A stretch of DNA of 64,000 bases, from positions 1 through 64,000 of the forward strand of contig NZ_ARQJ01000024.1 in assembly GCF_000385175.1 (NCBI RefSeq), in the 5' to 3' direction. Shown in pieces: positions 16,914 through 24,911 of the stretch. Within the stretch, counting starts at the first letter, position 1. Each line of letters begins with the position of its first letter. The stretch comes from Salinicoccus albus DSM 19776. GTDB lineage: Bacteria; Bacillota; Bacilli; Staphylococcales; Salinicoccaceae. Both the position numbers and the translations under genes were made by a program. The notes beneath the pieces were generated by a model. The model saw nothing but the letters and a program-made list of their open reading frames with translations, made no database searches and was not told the DNA's origin.

Positions 16914-17816
16914 ATGGAAGATCTTTATCCGTCAAGACAGAATAATAAACCGGAGATTTTAAAACGCAAGGATCCTGTGATTCACACAGATCGGTCCAAA
17001 GATAATCAGGCGCCGCTTTCCAAAGAACAGCTTGATTCATATGAACAAAATGGCTTTTTGCAGATTGAAAATTTCTTCTCTCCGCAAGAGGTCACCGATA
17101 TGCAAAACGGCATTTTTGAACTGCAGGACTCCACTAAAGACGTGAATTCTGAGAAAGTGATTCGTGAGCCGCAAAGTGAAGAAATCAGATCTATTTTCCA
17201 TGTGCACAACGATGACAGCTATTTTAAACAAGTAGCCAGTGATCAGCGGCTGCTGGATATCGTAAACTACCTGCTTGGCAGCGAGGTTTACGTCCATCAA
17301 TCTCGAATTAACTATAAACCAGGGTTCTCAGGCAAAGAATTTGATTGGCATTCGGACTTTGAAACATGGCATGTGGAAGATGGAATGCCTCGGATGCGGG
17401 CGGTCAGCCTGTCGATTGCCTTATCCGACAACTATACATTTAATGGGCCTTTAATGCTTATCCCTGGATCCCATAAATATTATGTCAGCTGTGCTGGGGA
17501 AACCCCAGATGACAATTACAAAGAGTCATTGCAGAAACAAAAATTCGGTGTACCTGATCATGACAGCCTGCGCTGGTTAGCTGATCAGGGCGGAGGCATC
17601 TCTGTACCCACAGGAAAAGCGGGTTCCATCACCTTATTTGAAAGCAATACCATGCATGGATCAAGTGGTAATATTACACCGTATAGCCGCAACAACTTAT
17701 TTATGGTATATAACAGCGTTGAAAACCAATTGGTCAGACCGTATTCAGGCGGCAAAGAACGTCCTGAGTACATCGCTGTACGAGAAGGTGCATCTACGTT
17801 AAGCGGCAGCAGATAA
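16914..17816 (+). CDS. ectD: Ectoine hydroxylase
   Basis: Exactly 300 residues from ATG 16914 (TAGGAGTG upstream), the size of characterised EctD proteins. It is a 2-oxoglutarate/Fe(II) dioxygenase of the phytanoyl-CoA hydroxylase fold. It converts ectoine to 5-hydroxyectoine, a compatible solute and heat protectant. The diagnostic stretch [20 protein letters not shown] is present. Iron ligands fall at His146, Asp148 and His248, the same numbering as in the Virgibacillus salexigens enzyme. Arg259 in PYSRNN would bind 2-oxoglutarate. No ectABC genes lie beside it, so ectoine must be made elsewhere in the genome or imported. The convergent neighbour is a DoeA-like gene, linking the two to ectoine metabolism. 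Confidence 0.95.
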   Translation: MEDLYPSRQNNKPEILKRKDPVIHTDRSKDNQAPLSKEQLDSYEQNGFLQIENFFSPQEVTDMQNGIFELQDSTKDVNSEKVIREPQSEEIRSIFHVHNDDSYFKQVASDQRLLDIVNYLLGSEVYVHQSRINYKPGFSGKEFDWHSDFETWHVEDGMPRMRAVSLSIALSDNYTFNGPLMLIPGSHKYYVSCAGETPDDNYKESLQKQKFGVPDHDSLRWLADQGGGISVPTGKAGSITLFESNTMHGSSGNITPYSRNNLFMVYNSVENQLVRPYSGGKERPEYIAVREGASTLSGSR

Positions 17817-17868
17817 AGAGTTGAAAGTAAACTTTCCTGATATAAAATTACTGGCAAATAAATTTGGA

Positions 17869-17911
17869 CTGCCCCGGGCTGAAATGTATGATGCCTCCGG
17901 GGCAGCTTTTT
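17869..17911 (+). terminator. Rho-independent terminator after ectD
   Basis: CTGCCCCGG (17869-17877) pairs with CCGGGGCAG (17897-17905), 19-base loop, then CTTTTTT. Confidence 0.8.
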
Positions 17912-17936
17912 TAATTTCTGCGGGTGTGATTGATAT

Positions 17937-19109
17937 CTATCTAATCTCTTTCTCAAAAATCTTTCGATCGAAGGAGGTGAACTGTTCAACACTGTCCTCC
18001 GTGATGCGTATAGATTCTGTAATGGATACGCCGAAGTCTTCGAACCATATGCCCGGCATCAGATGAAATGTCATGTTCGGCTCGAGTATGGAACGGTCAT
18101 CCGGTCTGAAACTGATGGTGTGCTCTCCCCAGTCCGGCGGATAACTCATCCCGATTGAATAGCCGATTCTGGATTTTTTCTCATAGCCGTGTCTGGCGAT
18201 TGTATCACTCCATATATTATTCACATCTTCCGCCGTGATGCCGGGTTTCATGTGACGTAAGGTTTCATTGATCCCTTCATCCACAACTTTGCCGACTTCC
18301 AGCACGAACTCAGGCGCTTTCCCCAGCGACATTGTTCTGGCCATCGGCACGTGATACCTGTGCTGGCAGCCGGCAATTTCAAAAGTGATAATGTCCCCTT
18401 CTTTGTATCGTTCTTCCGTCCATGTCAGATGGGGACTTGCTGTATGTCTGCCGGCAGGCATCATCGGTACCATGGATGTGTAATCACCGCCGAATTCTTC
18501 GTTGCCGGATATTTGTGTATGGGTGATTGCGGCGGCGACATCATTTTCCCTGACACCAATATCTGCAAGGTCATAGGCCTTCTGCATGGCGTCTTCGACA
18601 ATTTGGGCAGCATTTCTCATATAGCTGATTTCTGTCTCCGTTTTAATGACTCTGACCCAGTTCACCAGACCGCTGGCATCTTTGAATTCTGCATTGGGCA
18701 TCCCATAGTTCATGCGTTCCTGACATTTGGCTGTATAATAGAATGCATCCATTTCGACTCCGATTTTCTTTCTGCCTTTCCCCCGCCGGTTCAATACTTG
18801 AGCGATGAAATCCATCGGATGACGGATAGTGGATTGCACGTATTCGTCAGGATAGTAAATAATGCTGTCGTTTTTCATCCAGGTGGTCAGCTCGGCCCCC
18901 CGTGCATCCATGCCTCTGCCGATCCAGAGCGGCTCTTCTTCGTCAACAAACAGGATGACCGCCTGGTGCACGTAGAAACTCCATGCATTATATCCGGTGA
19001 GGTAGCACATGTTTGAGGGATTGGAAACGACCAGCACCTCTACACCATATTCGAGCATCTTCTGTTTGGTCTTATCATTACGCATTACATATTCTTCAGT
19101 GGAGAACAT
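17937..19109 (-). CDS. doeA: M24-family (creatinase fold) hydrolase, ectoine hydrolase DoeA/EutD-like
   Basis: 390 residues, ATG 19109, with AGGAGGG 8 bases upstream. The N-terminal creatinase domain (about 1-160) has NPSNMCYLTGYNAWSFYVHQ. The pita-bread domain follows. Classical M24 metal ligands are replaced: ITFEIAGC (Glu244 for Asp), HVPMART (Pro255 for Asp), GYSIGMSYPPDWGEH (Tyr318 for His), FHLMPGIW (Met351 for Glu). The protein should therefore be metal-free, as creatinase is. The stretches GNEEFGGDY, PHLTWTEE, RIGYSIG.SYPPDWGEHT and FHLMPGIW are those I associate with DoeA, which opens the ectoine ring to N-acetyl-diaminobutyrate. It lies 14 bases after the PLP-enzyme gene (one operon) and tail-to-tail with ectD. 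doeB, doeC and doeD are not in the window. Confidence 0.78.
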   Translation of the reverse strand: MFSTEEYVMRNDKTKQKMLEYGVEVLVVSNPSNMCYLTGYNAWSFYVHQAVILFVDEEEPLWIGRGMDARGAELTTWMKNDSIIYYPDEYVQSTIRHPMDFIAQVLNRRGKGRKKIGVEMDAFYYTAKCQERMNYGMPNAEFKDASGLVNWVRVIKTETEISYMRNAAQIVEDAMQKAYDLADIGVRENDVAAAITHTQISGNEEFGGDYTSMVPMMPAGRHTASPHLTWTEERYKEGDIITFEIAGCQHRYHVPMARTMSLGKAPEFVLEVGKVVDEGINETLRHMKPGITAEDVNNIWSDTIARHGYEKKSRIGYSIGMSYPPDWGEHTISFRPDDRSILEPNMTFHLMPGIWFEDFGVSITESIRITEDSVEQFTSFDRKIFEKEIR

Positions 19110-19123
19110 CTATATCTACCCTC

Positions 19124-20308
19124 CTAATCATTCAGTATTTGTAAAGCAGATTCAAGATCTGCCTTTAAATCTTCAAATTTTTCGATTCCAGCTGAGTAGC
19201 GCACCAGACTCTCCGCGATTCCGAGCGCCTTAAGTTCTTCTGAAGTGGACTCCACATGACTCGTCGTATAAGCGGGCCCGACGGTCGTCTCAACAGCGCC
19301 GAGATTGGCTGCCCGGTTGGCATATTCCAATCTCGGCAGCACTTTTTTAACTGTCTCCATGCCGCCATACAGTGAGAAGCTGAAGATACCCCCAAACCCT
19401 TTCATCTGCCTTTTGGCAATTTCATGGTTCGGATGGTCAGGGAACCCTGGATAAAATACTTCTGAAACTGCCGGATGCCCAGAAAGGAATTCAGCAATCC
19501 TTCCCGCATTCTCAGTCTGTTTCCATACTCTTAAGTCCAGCGTTTTCATCCCTCTGAGCATCATGTAGGCACCGAAAGGATCCATTGTCGCCCCGTTGAT
19601 TTCCCGGTAGTGGAAGACCTGTCCCACCAGATCCCTGCTGCCGCATACCGCGCCGCCAAGCGCATCCGCATGCCCGCCCAAAAATTTCGTCGCACTGTGG
19701 ATAACCAGATCTGCGCCGAGATCGAGGGGGTTCTGCAGTATGGGGGTTGCAAATGTGTTGTCCACCACGAGAAGTGCGTTATTTGCTTTTGCTGTTTTGG
19801 CGATTCGTTCAATGTCAGTGATTTTCACCGTCGGGTTCGTCGGTGTTTCCAGATGTACAATTTTACATCCCTTACTGATTTCTGCTTCCAGTCCATCATG
19901 GTCCCCGGTTTCACAAAGTGTGACAACGATGTCCAGTTTCGGCAGGAACTCATTGAAAATTCTGTTTGTTCCGCCATAGGTGTCCTTGATGCTGACGACC
20001 CGGTCTCCGGGGCGCAAAAAGGTGTGCATTGCGGCACTGATTGCCGCCATTCCAGTAGAAAAACTTGTGGCTGCTTCAGCACCTTCCAAATCTCTGATCT
20101 TGTCCTCAAAAGCGGCCAGCGTCGGGTTGGTATTCCTGCCATAAATATGCCCTTTCTCATTACCGAGCGCGACCTGGTACCAAAGGTCCAGATCATCATA
20201 GTTATAGGTGACACTATTGACGATCGGCACCTGGCTGGCACCATGGACTCTGTACGCCTTCTCCCCTGCCCAGACAGTGTTTGTGGCTGGATTCACTTTC
20301 TTTTCCAT
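19124..20308 (-). CDS. Cystathionine gamma-synthase/lyase family PLP enzyme
   Basis: 394 residues from ATG 20308; an in-frame ATG at 20338 lacks a ribosome site. It is a fold-type I PLP enzyme of the Cys/Met metabolism family: YGRNTNPTLAAFEDKI near 55, FSTGMAAISAA near 82, VVDNTFATP near 180, and the PLP lysine at about 208 in HSATKFLGGHADALGG. The C-terminus has the usual SLVRYSAGIE. Members carry out gamma-elimination or gamma-replacement on homoserine esters, cystathionine or methionine. No methionine or cysteine genes or S-box/T-box are near. Instead it leads an operon with the DoeA-like gene and is preceded by a cre box, so a catabolic role linked to ectoine is plausible. The specific reaction is unknown. 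Confidence 0.85.
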   Translation of the reverse strand: MEKKVNPATNTVWAGEKAYRVHGASQVPIVNSVTYNYDDLDLWYQVALGNEKGHIYGRNTNPTLAAFEDKIRDLEGAEAATSFSTGMAAISAAMHTFLRPGDRVVSIKDTYGGTNRIFNEFLPKLDIVVTLCETGDHDGLEAEISKGCKIVHLETPTNPTVKITDIERIAKTAKANNALLVVDNTFATPILQNPLDLGADLVIHSATKFLGGHADALGGAVCGSRDLVGQVFHYREINGATMDPFGAYMMLRGMKTLDLRVWKQTENAGRIAEFLSGHPAVSEVFYPGFPDHPNHEIAKRQMKGFGGIFSFSLYGGMETVKKVLPRLEYANRAANLGAVETTVGPAYTTSHVESTSEELKALGIAESLVRYSAGIEKFEDLKADLESALQILND

Positions 20309-20340
20309 AATTACCGCACATCCTTCCTCATATCTCATAA

Positions 20341-20354
20341 TGAAAGCGCTTACA
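20341..20354. promoter_or_regulatory. Catabolite responsive element (cre) of the PLP enzyme/doeA operon
   Basis: TGAAAGCGCTTACA fits the CcpA-binding consensus (TGNAANCGNNNNCA) at every fixed position. It sits directly downstream of a minus-strand TATAAT (plus 20356-20361), where CcpA binding would block transcription of the minus-strand operon. The -35 is poor. Confidence 0.8.
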
Positions 20355-20499
20355 TATTATACGAAAATAAAAAGGGTGGTACGGATATCTATCCCCTTTA
20401 AACGTATTATAACATCTTACCGGCAAAAGTTTCATCTATAATAATCTAAAATAACAAAAAATCTGAAAATGATGAATGATACGTTGGAGACGGGTGTAT

Positions 20500-21453
20500 T
20501 TATCCCCGTCTTTTTCTGAAGAGAAGCAGTATTTGCGAAATGATGGCCAGCACCGGCAGCTCAATCAGCGGCCCGATGACAAGCACCAGTGCAACTAGCG
20601 GCTGGTCCACAAATGCGGTGACGGCGATAGCCAGCGCTACCGGAGAGTTACGGGCAATGATTGTCATGTTGAGGCTCACCGTATCCGCATACGAAAAATT
20701 CATTACTCTGCCCGCAGTCTGTGCGACGATAAAATTAATGATGAAGAAGAGCAGGACCGGTATCATCATGATGAAGAGAACTTCGGGATTATTCGTCAAA
20801 TACGCGCCCTGTGAGGCAAACATGGCCGTGATGGCCATTGTCAGGAACAATATCTGCGCTGATGAAAAGAACGGGATGAGCTTGTCTTCGAGGAGATTTT
20901 TCCTATTCTTGAACAGCAGCCGGGTTAGATGAGCAATTATAAATGGTAAGAAAATTACGAGCACAATGCTTTCCAGCACCGTGTTAAAGGGAACGGCTGT
21001 AATCGTGCCTGAAAAGATAAGCAGATAGACCGGCAAAAGCAGAATCTGAAGGATAAAGTTGACCGGCAGCAGTGAGGCGGATAACGGGACATTGCCGCGG
21101 GCCACAGCAGTAAACATCAGATACCAGTCTGTACACGGGGTCACCATCAGCATGATGAAGCCGATCCACAATGCCGGATGATCGCTTAGGAATATTGCAC
21201 CGAGGGCCCAGGCTAAAAGCGGTGACCACACAAAATTAATGAGTGTACTCGTGCTGAGGAATTTGATGTGTTTAAACGCATCCTTCAGGTTCTGGATAGG
21301 GATGGTTAAAAACAATCCGTACAGCATCAGCAGTATGAAAGGGATAATGAAGGCACCGGCATTTTGTTCAACAACGGGGAGCTGCCCGAGTAACAGACCC
21401 ATGCCAACGCCGGACAGGATGATCAGCGTCTGGAATTTTTCCAATATATTCAT
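20500..21453 (-). CDS. ACR3/bile acid:sodium symporter (BASS) family carrier, arsenite-efflux-like
   Basis: 317 residues. I start it at ATG 21453 behind AGGAGC; the frame is open further upstream but not membrane-like. About ten hydrophobic segments. The stretch MLMVTPCTDWYLMFTAVARGN (residues about 105-125) carries the PCT motif with the Cys that is important in ACR3 arsenite exporters. Further on, FSYADTVSLNMTIIARNSPVALAIAV resembles the second conserved helix break. ACR3 proteins export arsenite; the wider BASS superfamily takes up bile acids or organic anions. There is no arsR or arsC in the window, so the arsenic role is a family-based guess. Confidence 0.78.
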   Translation of the reverse strand: MNILEKFQTLIILSGVGMGLLLGQLPVVEQNAGAFIIPFILLMLYGLFLTIPIQNLKDAFKHIKFLSTSTLINFVWSPLLAWALGAIFLSDHPALWIGFIMLMVTPCTDWYLMFTAVARGNVPLSASLLPVNFILQILLLPVYLLIFSGTITAVPFNTVLESIVLVIFLPFIIAHLTRLLFKNRKNLLEDKLIPFFSSAQILFLTMAITAMFASQGAYLTNNPEVLFIMMIPVLLFFIINFIVAQTAGRVMNFSYADTVSLNMTIIARNSPVALAIAVTAFVDQPLVALVLVIGPLIELPVLAIISQILLLFRKRRG

Positions 21454-21607
21454 AGTGAAGCTCCTATAACAGCATGGATGTATTGCATTCTTTCCCATTA
21501 TATATCTAATTCTCGCTTTTGATAAACAACCGGTTTTTGCTGATAGACAAACGGTCTGCAAACAGATATTCTTATGGAAAATGATGGACTCGGGGAGACG
21601 GGATAAT

Positions 21608-22216
21608 ATGGACCGGAAATCATTGATCAGGAAATTTGATAAACAGGCAAAAAAGTATGACGCACGACGTGAAAAAGATAATACTTACCGATTCAGAAAA
21701 CGCATTTTCCCAGAAGCTGAAGGGCATGTTCTGGAGGTGGCTGTCGGCTCGGGATATAACTTTGCCTTCTATAGCGAAGTGTCTGAGCTGACCGGGGTCG
21801 ATTTCAGCGGGGAAATGCTGAAAGCGGCTGCTGCTGCTTCAAAAGATTACCCTTTTACAACGACGCTGATACAAGCAGATGTGGAGTCGATGGCCTTTGA
21901 TGCAGACAGTTTTGATACCATCGTCTCTTCGCTCAGTTTTTGTGCATACCGGGAACCGGCGAAGGTATTGGAAAAATTCCGGAAGTGGTGCAGACCGGAG
22001 GGTAAAATCCTTTTGATGGAACATGGCATCAGCTCCAATAAATTTCTTTCCGGCATCCAGAGACTGGTTGATCCGGCAGCAGTTATGATTGTGGGATGCC
22101 ATCAGAACAGGGATATCAGCGGTATTGTCAAGTCCTCACGACTGAATATCCTCAGGGAAGAAAGATATCTGGCAGGCAGTATGTATCTGATATGGGCTGA
22201 AACGGACAGTAGGTAA
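21608..22216 (+). CDS. Class I SAM-dependent methyltransferase, UbiE-like
   Basis: A 202-residue soluble protein from ATG 21608. Rossmann methyltransferase motifs: VLEVAVGSGYNFAFY (motif I, about residues 40-55), ELTGVDFSGEML (motif II), IQADVESMAFDADSFDTIVSSLSFC (about 95-120) and CRPEGKILLMEHG (about 130). The spacing is that of UbiE/COQ5-type small-molecule methyltransferases. The acceptor is unknown. It is divergent from the ACR3-like gene, so a role in metalloid methylation is conceivable, but the three-cysteine signature of arsenite methyltransferases is not seen. Confidence 0.85.
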   Translation: MDRKSLIRKFDKQAKKYDARREKDNTYRFRKRIFPEAEGHVLEVAVGSGYNFAFYSEVSELTGVDFSGEMLKAAAAASKDYPFTTTLIQADVESMAFDADSFDTIVSSLSFCAYREPAKVLEKFRKWCRPEGKILLMEHGISSNKFLSGIQRLVDPAAVMIVGCHQNRDISGIVKSSRLNILREERYLAGSMYLIWAETDSR

Positions 22217-22318
22217 GTTCAATCGTTTGAAACCGGGCGCTGCTTTGGATATTCTGGATAAAGAAATGTTTTTATGTTCTGAAAATTAACTTTATATTAA
22301 ATTCCAGGAGGTCATCAT

Positions 22319-22972
22319 ATGTCTGAAGACAGTCTTTATCAAAAATCAAATCTCGAGCGTTTGCCTGAAATGTCCAAACTCGCCCCGGATGCATTCAAAA
22401 AATTTAATGCCTTTGATCAGGCGGCGGTTGCCGACGGCGTCGTCCCGCAAAAGACGAAAGAACTGATTGCGGTGGCGTCGGCCCACGTCACCGGCTGCCC
22501 GTACTGCATTGATATCCATGTAAACAATGCTAAAAAACTGGAAGTCTCAAAAGAAGAAATATCAGAAGCGATCATGGTGGCGGCGGCACTTAAAGCAGGT
22601 TCCGCCATGGCGCATGGTGTCAATGCGCTCCAGGCATATGACGGTGAGAATGAGGAACTTTACCAGAAATCGAACATCAAGAGACTGAGTGAATTCGGGG
22701 AACTGAGTCCGGATGGATTCAAAGCATTCAATCAGTTTGATAAAGAGGCGATGAAGCCCGGCCTGATCAGCCAGAAAGATAAAGAGTTGATTGCAGTGGC
22801 AGTGGCGCATATCACCGGCTGCCCGTACTGCATTGAAATTCATACTAAAAATGCTAAAAGCCTGGAGGTCTCCCGTGAAGAAATGGCCGAGTCCATCATG
22901 GTGGGGACTGCATTGAAAGCAGGTTCAGCTTTTGCACACAGTGTGAATGCAATGGAATCGTATGATGCGTAA
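22319..22972 (+). CDS. Tandem AhpD-like (carboxymuconolactone decarboxylase fold) protein
   Basis: 217 residues, ATG 22319 behind CCAGGAGGTC. Two AhpD-type domains of about 108 residues stand head to tail and are very alike: LYQKSNLERLPEMSKLAPDAF against LYQKSNIKRLSEFGELSPDGF, and HVTGCPYCIDIH against HITGCPYCIEIH. Each keeps the redox pair and the downstream His (Cys60/Cys63/His67 and Cys168/Cys171/His175). AhpD-type proteins act as thiol peroxidases or peroxiredoxin reductants, working as multimers of single domains. A covalent dimer from an in-frame duplication is unusual. Cytosolic oxidative-stress defence is the likely role. Confidence 0.88.
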   Translation: MSEDSLYQKSNLERLPEMSKLAPDAFKKFNAFDQAAVADGVVPQKTKELIAVASAHVTGCPYCIDIHVNNAKKLEVSKEEISEAIMVAAALKAGSAMAHGVNALQAYDGENEELYQKSNIKRLSEFGELSPDGFKAFNQFDKEAMKPGLISQKDKELIAVAVAHITGCPYCIEIHTKNAKSLEVSREEMAESIMVGTALKAGSAFAHSVNAMESYDA

Positions 22973-23009
22973 CTGTGATCCTGTCAGTTGCATTTGAAAG
23001 GAGATTTAA

Positions 23010-23177
23010 ATGAGACGATGGTTGTTCACCTCCCTTATGGCAATGTTTATGCTCATATTGTCTGGATGTGTTCCGGGAATGGGAAATGATGAGGATGAAG
23101 GCGATCAGCAGCAGACCATTGATGACACACCCCAGCAGCAAAATGGGCAGAATTCGGAAGGTACAGAGGAAGAATAG
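23010..23177 (+). CDS. Small acidic lipoprotein
   Basis: 55 residues, ATG 23010, with GAAAGGAGA 6-9 bases upstream. A basic N-terminus and hydrophobic run end in LILSGC (lipidated Cys20), followed by a short Asp/Glu/Gln-rich tail (about 35 residues). No domain fits in this length. It is followed by a strong terminator and then a second lipoprotein gene, the Cu/Zn SOD. A surface role is all that can be said. Confidence 0.75.
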   Translation: MRRWLFTSLMAMFMLILSGCVPGMGNDEDEGDQQQTIDDTPQQQNGQNSEGTEEE

Positions 23178-23179
23178 TA

Positions 23180-23217
23180 ATATAAAAGCTGCCTGCATCT
23201 GCAGGCAGCTTTTATAT
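23180..23217. terminator. Rho-independent terminator after the small lipoprotein
   Basis: A 17-base perfect stem around ATCT, GC-rich core GCTGCCTGC/GCAGGCAGC, followed by TTTTATAT. Confidence 0.93.
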
Positions 23218-23306
23218 AATGTGACTGACCATATTGAGGAAAGTGAGTTTACAGCTGTCTGTGAATGGGAAAGGTTAAGAAAATTGTAAGTTGAAAGGAG
23301 TGCTTT

Positions 23307-23894
23307 ATGAAACGCTGGATATTTTTAGCTCTGATTGCAGCACTTACACTGGTTCTGGCAGCATGCGGCACAGGCGAGAACGGCTCTGAAGAAGATTCCG
23401 GCAGTTCGGAAAATACAGAGGAAGGATCTTCGGGCGGAAGTTCTGAAGAAGTGGAAGTTTCCATGCAGAATAATGACGGTGAAGAAACTGCAACCGCGAC
23501 ATTGACTGAAGATGACTCCGGTGTAAACATTGCATTGGAAGGTGAAAACTTGTCTTCAGGTGAAAAAGGATTCCACATACACAATAGCGGTGCCTGTGAA
23601 ACACCGGATTTCCAATCAGCAGGAGATCATTATAACCCGACGGATGCCAATCACGGTTTTGATGACCCGGACGGCCCTCATGCCGGTGATTTGGAGAATA
23701 TCGAAGTGTCTGAAGATGGCACTGTAAGTGCTGAACGTACAGCAGATATGGTGACGCTCGAAGAAGGTCAGGACAATACACTGTTTACTGAAGACGGTAC
23801 AGCGCTGGTTATCCACTCAGAAGCGGATGACTATGAATCCCAGCCTTCAGGTGATGCAGGGGACAGAATTGCCTGCGGTGTGATTGAACAATAA
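23307..23894 (+). CDS. sodC: Cu/Zn superoxide dismutase-like lipoprotein
   Basis: 195 residues, ATG 23307 behind GAAAGGAG. It has a lipoprotein signal ending VLAAC (Cys20), then an acidic Ser/Gly spacer to about 48 and a SOD_Cu domain. The copper ligands His90, His92, His108 and His170 and zinc ligands His108, His116, His125 and Asp128 are all present (GFHIHNSGAC, DHYNP, NHGFDDPDGPHAGD, LVIHSEADDY). So are the disulfide pair Cys97/Cys190 and the guiding Arg187. Unlike B. subtilis YojM, which lacks a copper ligand, this copy should be active in removing extracellular superoxide. GGHFNP is changed to AGDHYNP. Single-gene unit with its own terminator. Confidence 0.92.
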   Translation: MKRWIFLALIAALTLVLAACGTGENGSEEDSGSSENTEEGSSGGSSEEVEVSMQNNDGEETATATLTEDDSGVNIALEGENLSSGEKGFHIHNSGACETPDFQSAGDHYNPTDANHGFDDPDGPHAGDLENIEVSEDGTVSAERTADMVTLEEGQDNTLFTEDGTALVIHSEADDYESQPSGDAGDRIACGVIEQ

Positions 23895-23919
23895 CCGGTA
23901 ATCAAATAATGACGGGTCC

Positions 23920-23947
23920 GCCTGCCACTCAAAGTGGCAGGCTTTCT
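23920..23947 (+). terminator. Rho-independent terminator after sodC
   Basis: GCCTGCCACT (23920-23929) and AGTGGCAGGC (23933-23942), loop CAA, then TTTCT. Confidence 0.8.
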
Positions 23948-24020
23948 AATGAATCAGATTCTGATGAATAACCGATGTTTGATGATAAAATTGAGATATA
24001 AAGCAGGGAAGGACAGATCT

Positions 24021-24794
24021 ATGAATGTAATGAAGAAAGATCAGGCATTTCGTATAGGGACAGGTTTTTTCAGTGTTGAGAGATACCGGCCGGGATTGAT
24101 CTTTGAAAATGGCAGCAGTGATGACTGGGCTTTCGGTCCGATTGCGCTGATCGATCATGCCAGACTTAAAAAAGGTCTGAAGATTAAAATGCATGAGCAC
24201 ACGAATGACGAAATATTGAGTTACATCCACACAGGTGAAATGCTTCATGAAGACTCGGATGGCTCAAAGGTTTGGGTGAGTCCGGCCCGTACAATGATGA
24301 TGAATGCCGGTGACAGTTTCTATCATCAGGAATCCGCAAAATACGGTGATGTGGATATGCTTCAGGTCATTATCAGACCGCGCGAAGCAGATATGTCCCC
24401 AAACGTGCAGTTTGCTGAAAGAAAGATTAAACAGACCGGCGAATGGCACTTAGTTGCAGGGCCCGGAGAAATTGATCCCCCGCTTGAAATCCGCCAGGCA
24501 GTTGTCGTGTATGACGCCCATGGTAAAGCCGGACAGCAATTGGAATTGCCCCGTTTCAACGGTATGACACCTTTCCTCTATATGATGGAAGGCAGGGCGG
24601 AAGCGGACGGCAGCGTACTTGAAAAAGGAGATGCAATGTCAGGAGAAGCAAAAACGTTTCCGATTCTCAATCTGGTTGAAGACAGCATTGTTGTATTGTT
24701 TCTTGCGGACCTCGGGGCAGAGATGACTTATGCAGGCAGTTTCAGTGGTCCGAAAAATGAAGCGGACAAGCGGGCAGATCTCCCATTTATGTAA
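24021..24794 (+). CDS. Pirin family protein
   Basis: 257 residues from ATG 24021, behind GGGAAGGACAG. It is a bicupin of the pirin/YhaK type: WAFGPIALIDHARL and KIKMHEHTNDEILSYIHTGEMLHEDSDG (about residues 50-80, metal-binding His and Glu) in the first barrel, NAGDSFYHQESAK near 100, and a weaker second barrel with FLYMMEGRAEADGSVLEKGD near 190. Pirins bind iron. Some act as quercetinases or redox sensors. No partner gene points to one role. Single-gene unit with its own terminator. Confidence 0.83.
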   Translation: MNVMKKDQAFRIGTGFFSVERYRPGLIFENGSSDDWAFGPIALIDHARLKKGLKIKMHEHTNDEILSYIHTGEMLHEDSDGSKVWVSPARTMMMNAGDSFYHQESAKYGDVDMLQVIIRPREADMSPNVQFAERKIKQTGEWHLVAGPGEIDPPLEIRQAVVVYDAHGKAGQQLELPRFNGMTPFLYMMEGRAEADGSVLEKGDAMSGEAKTFPILNLVEDSIVVLFLADLGAEMTYAGSFSGPKNEADKRADLPFM

Positions 24795-24800
24795 TTTAGA

Positions 24801-24837
24801 CCCCGTTAGCGGATGCATTCCGTTAACGGGAATTTTT
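24801..24837 (+). terminator. Rho-independent terminator after the pirin gene
   Basis: CCCCGTTAGCGGA pairs with TCCGTTAACGGG (bulged), followed by AATTTTT. Confidence 0.75.
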
Positions 24838-24851
24838 ATGGTTAAAAAAGA

Positions 24852-24880
24852 TTGAATGTAAAAAATGTATGTGTTACATT
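24852..24880 (+). promoter_or_regulatory. Promoter of the TetR/MFS operon
   Basis: TTGAAT (24852-24857), 17-base spacer, TACATT (24875-24880). The operator palindrome lies about 30 bases further on. Confidence 0.65.
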
Positions 24881-24911
24881 ATCCATCGTGACTCAAAAGA
24901 TACTTAAGGTA

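Noticed and set aside
18351-19016. Open frame of 221 codons on the plus strand inside the DoeA-like gene
   Set aside because: It lies wholly antisense to a well-supported gene, has no ribosome site and gives no recognisable protein. It reflects codon bias of the opposite strand. The same holds for the 263-codon frame at 19610-20401 and the 249-codon minus frame at 29109-29858.
20339-20499. S-box or T-box leader before the PLP enzyme gene
   Set aside because: The 190 bases upstream show only a cre box and a -10; no SAM riboswitch or T-box pattern was seen.
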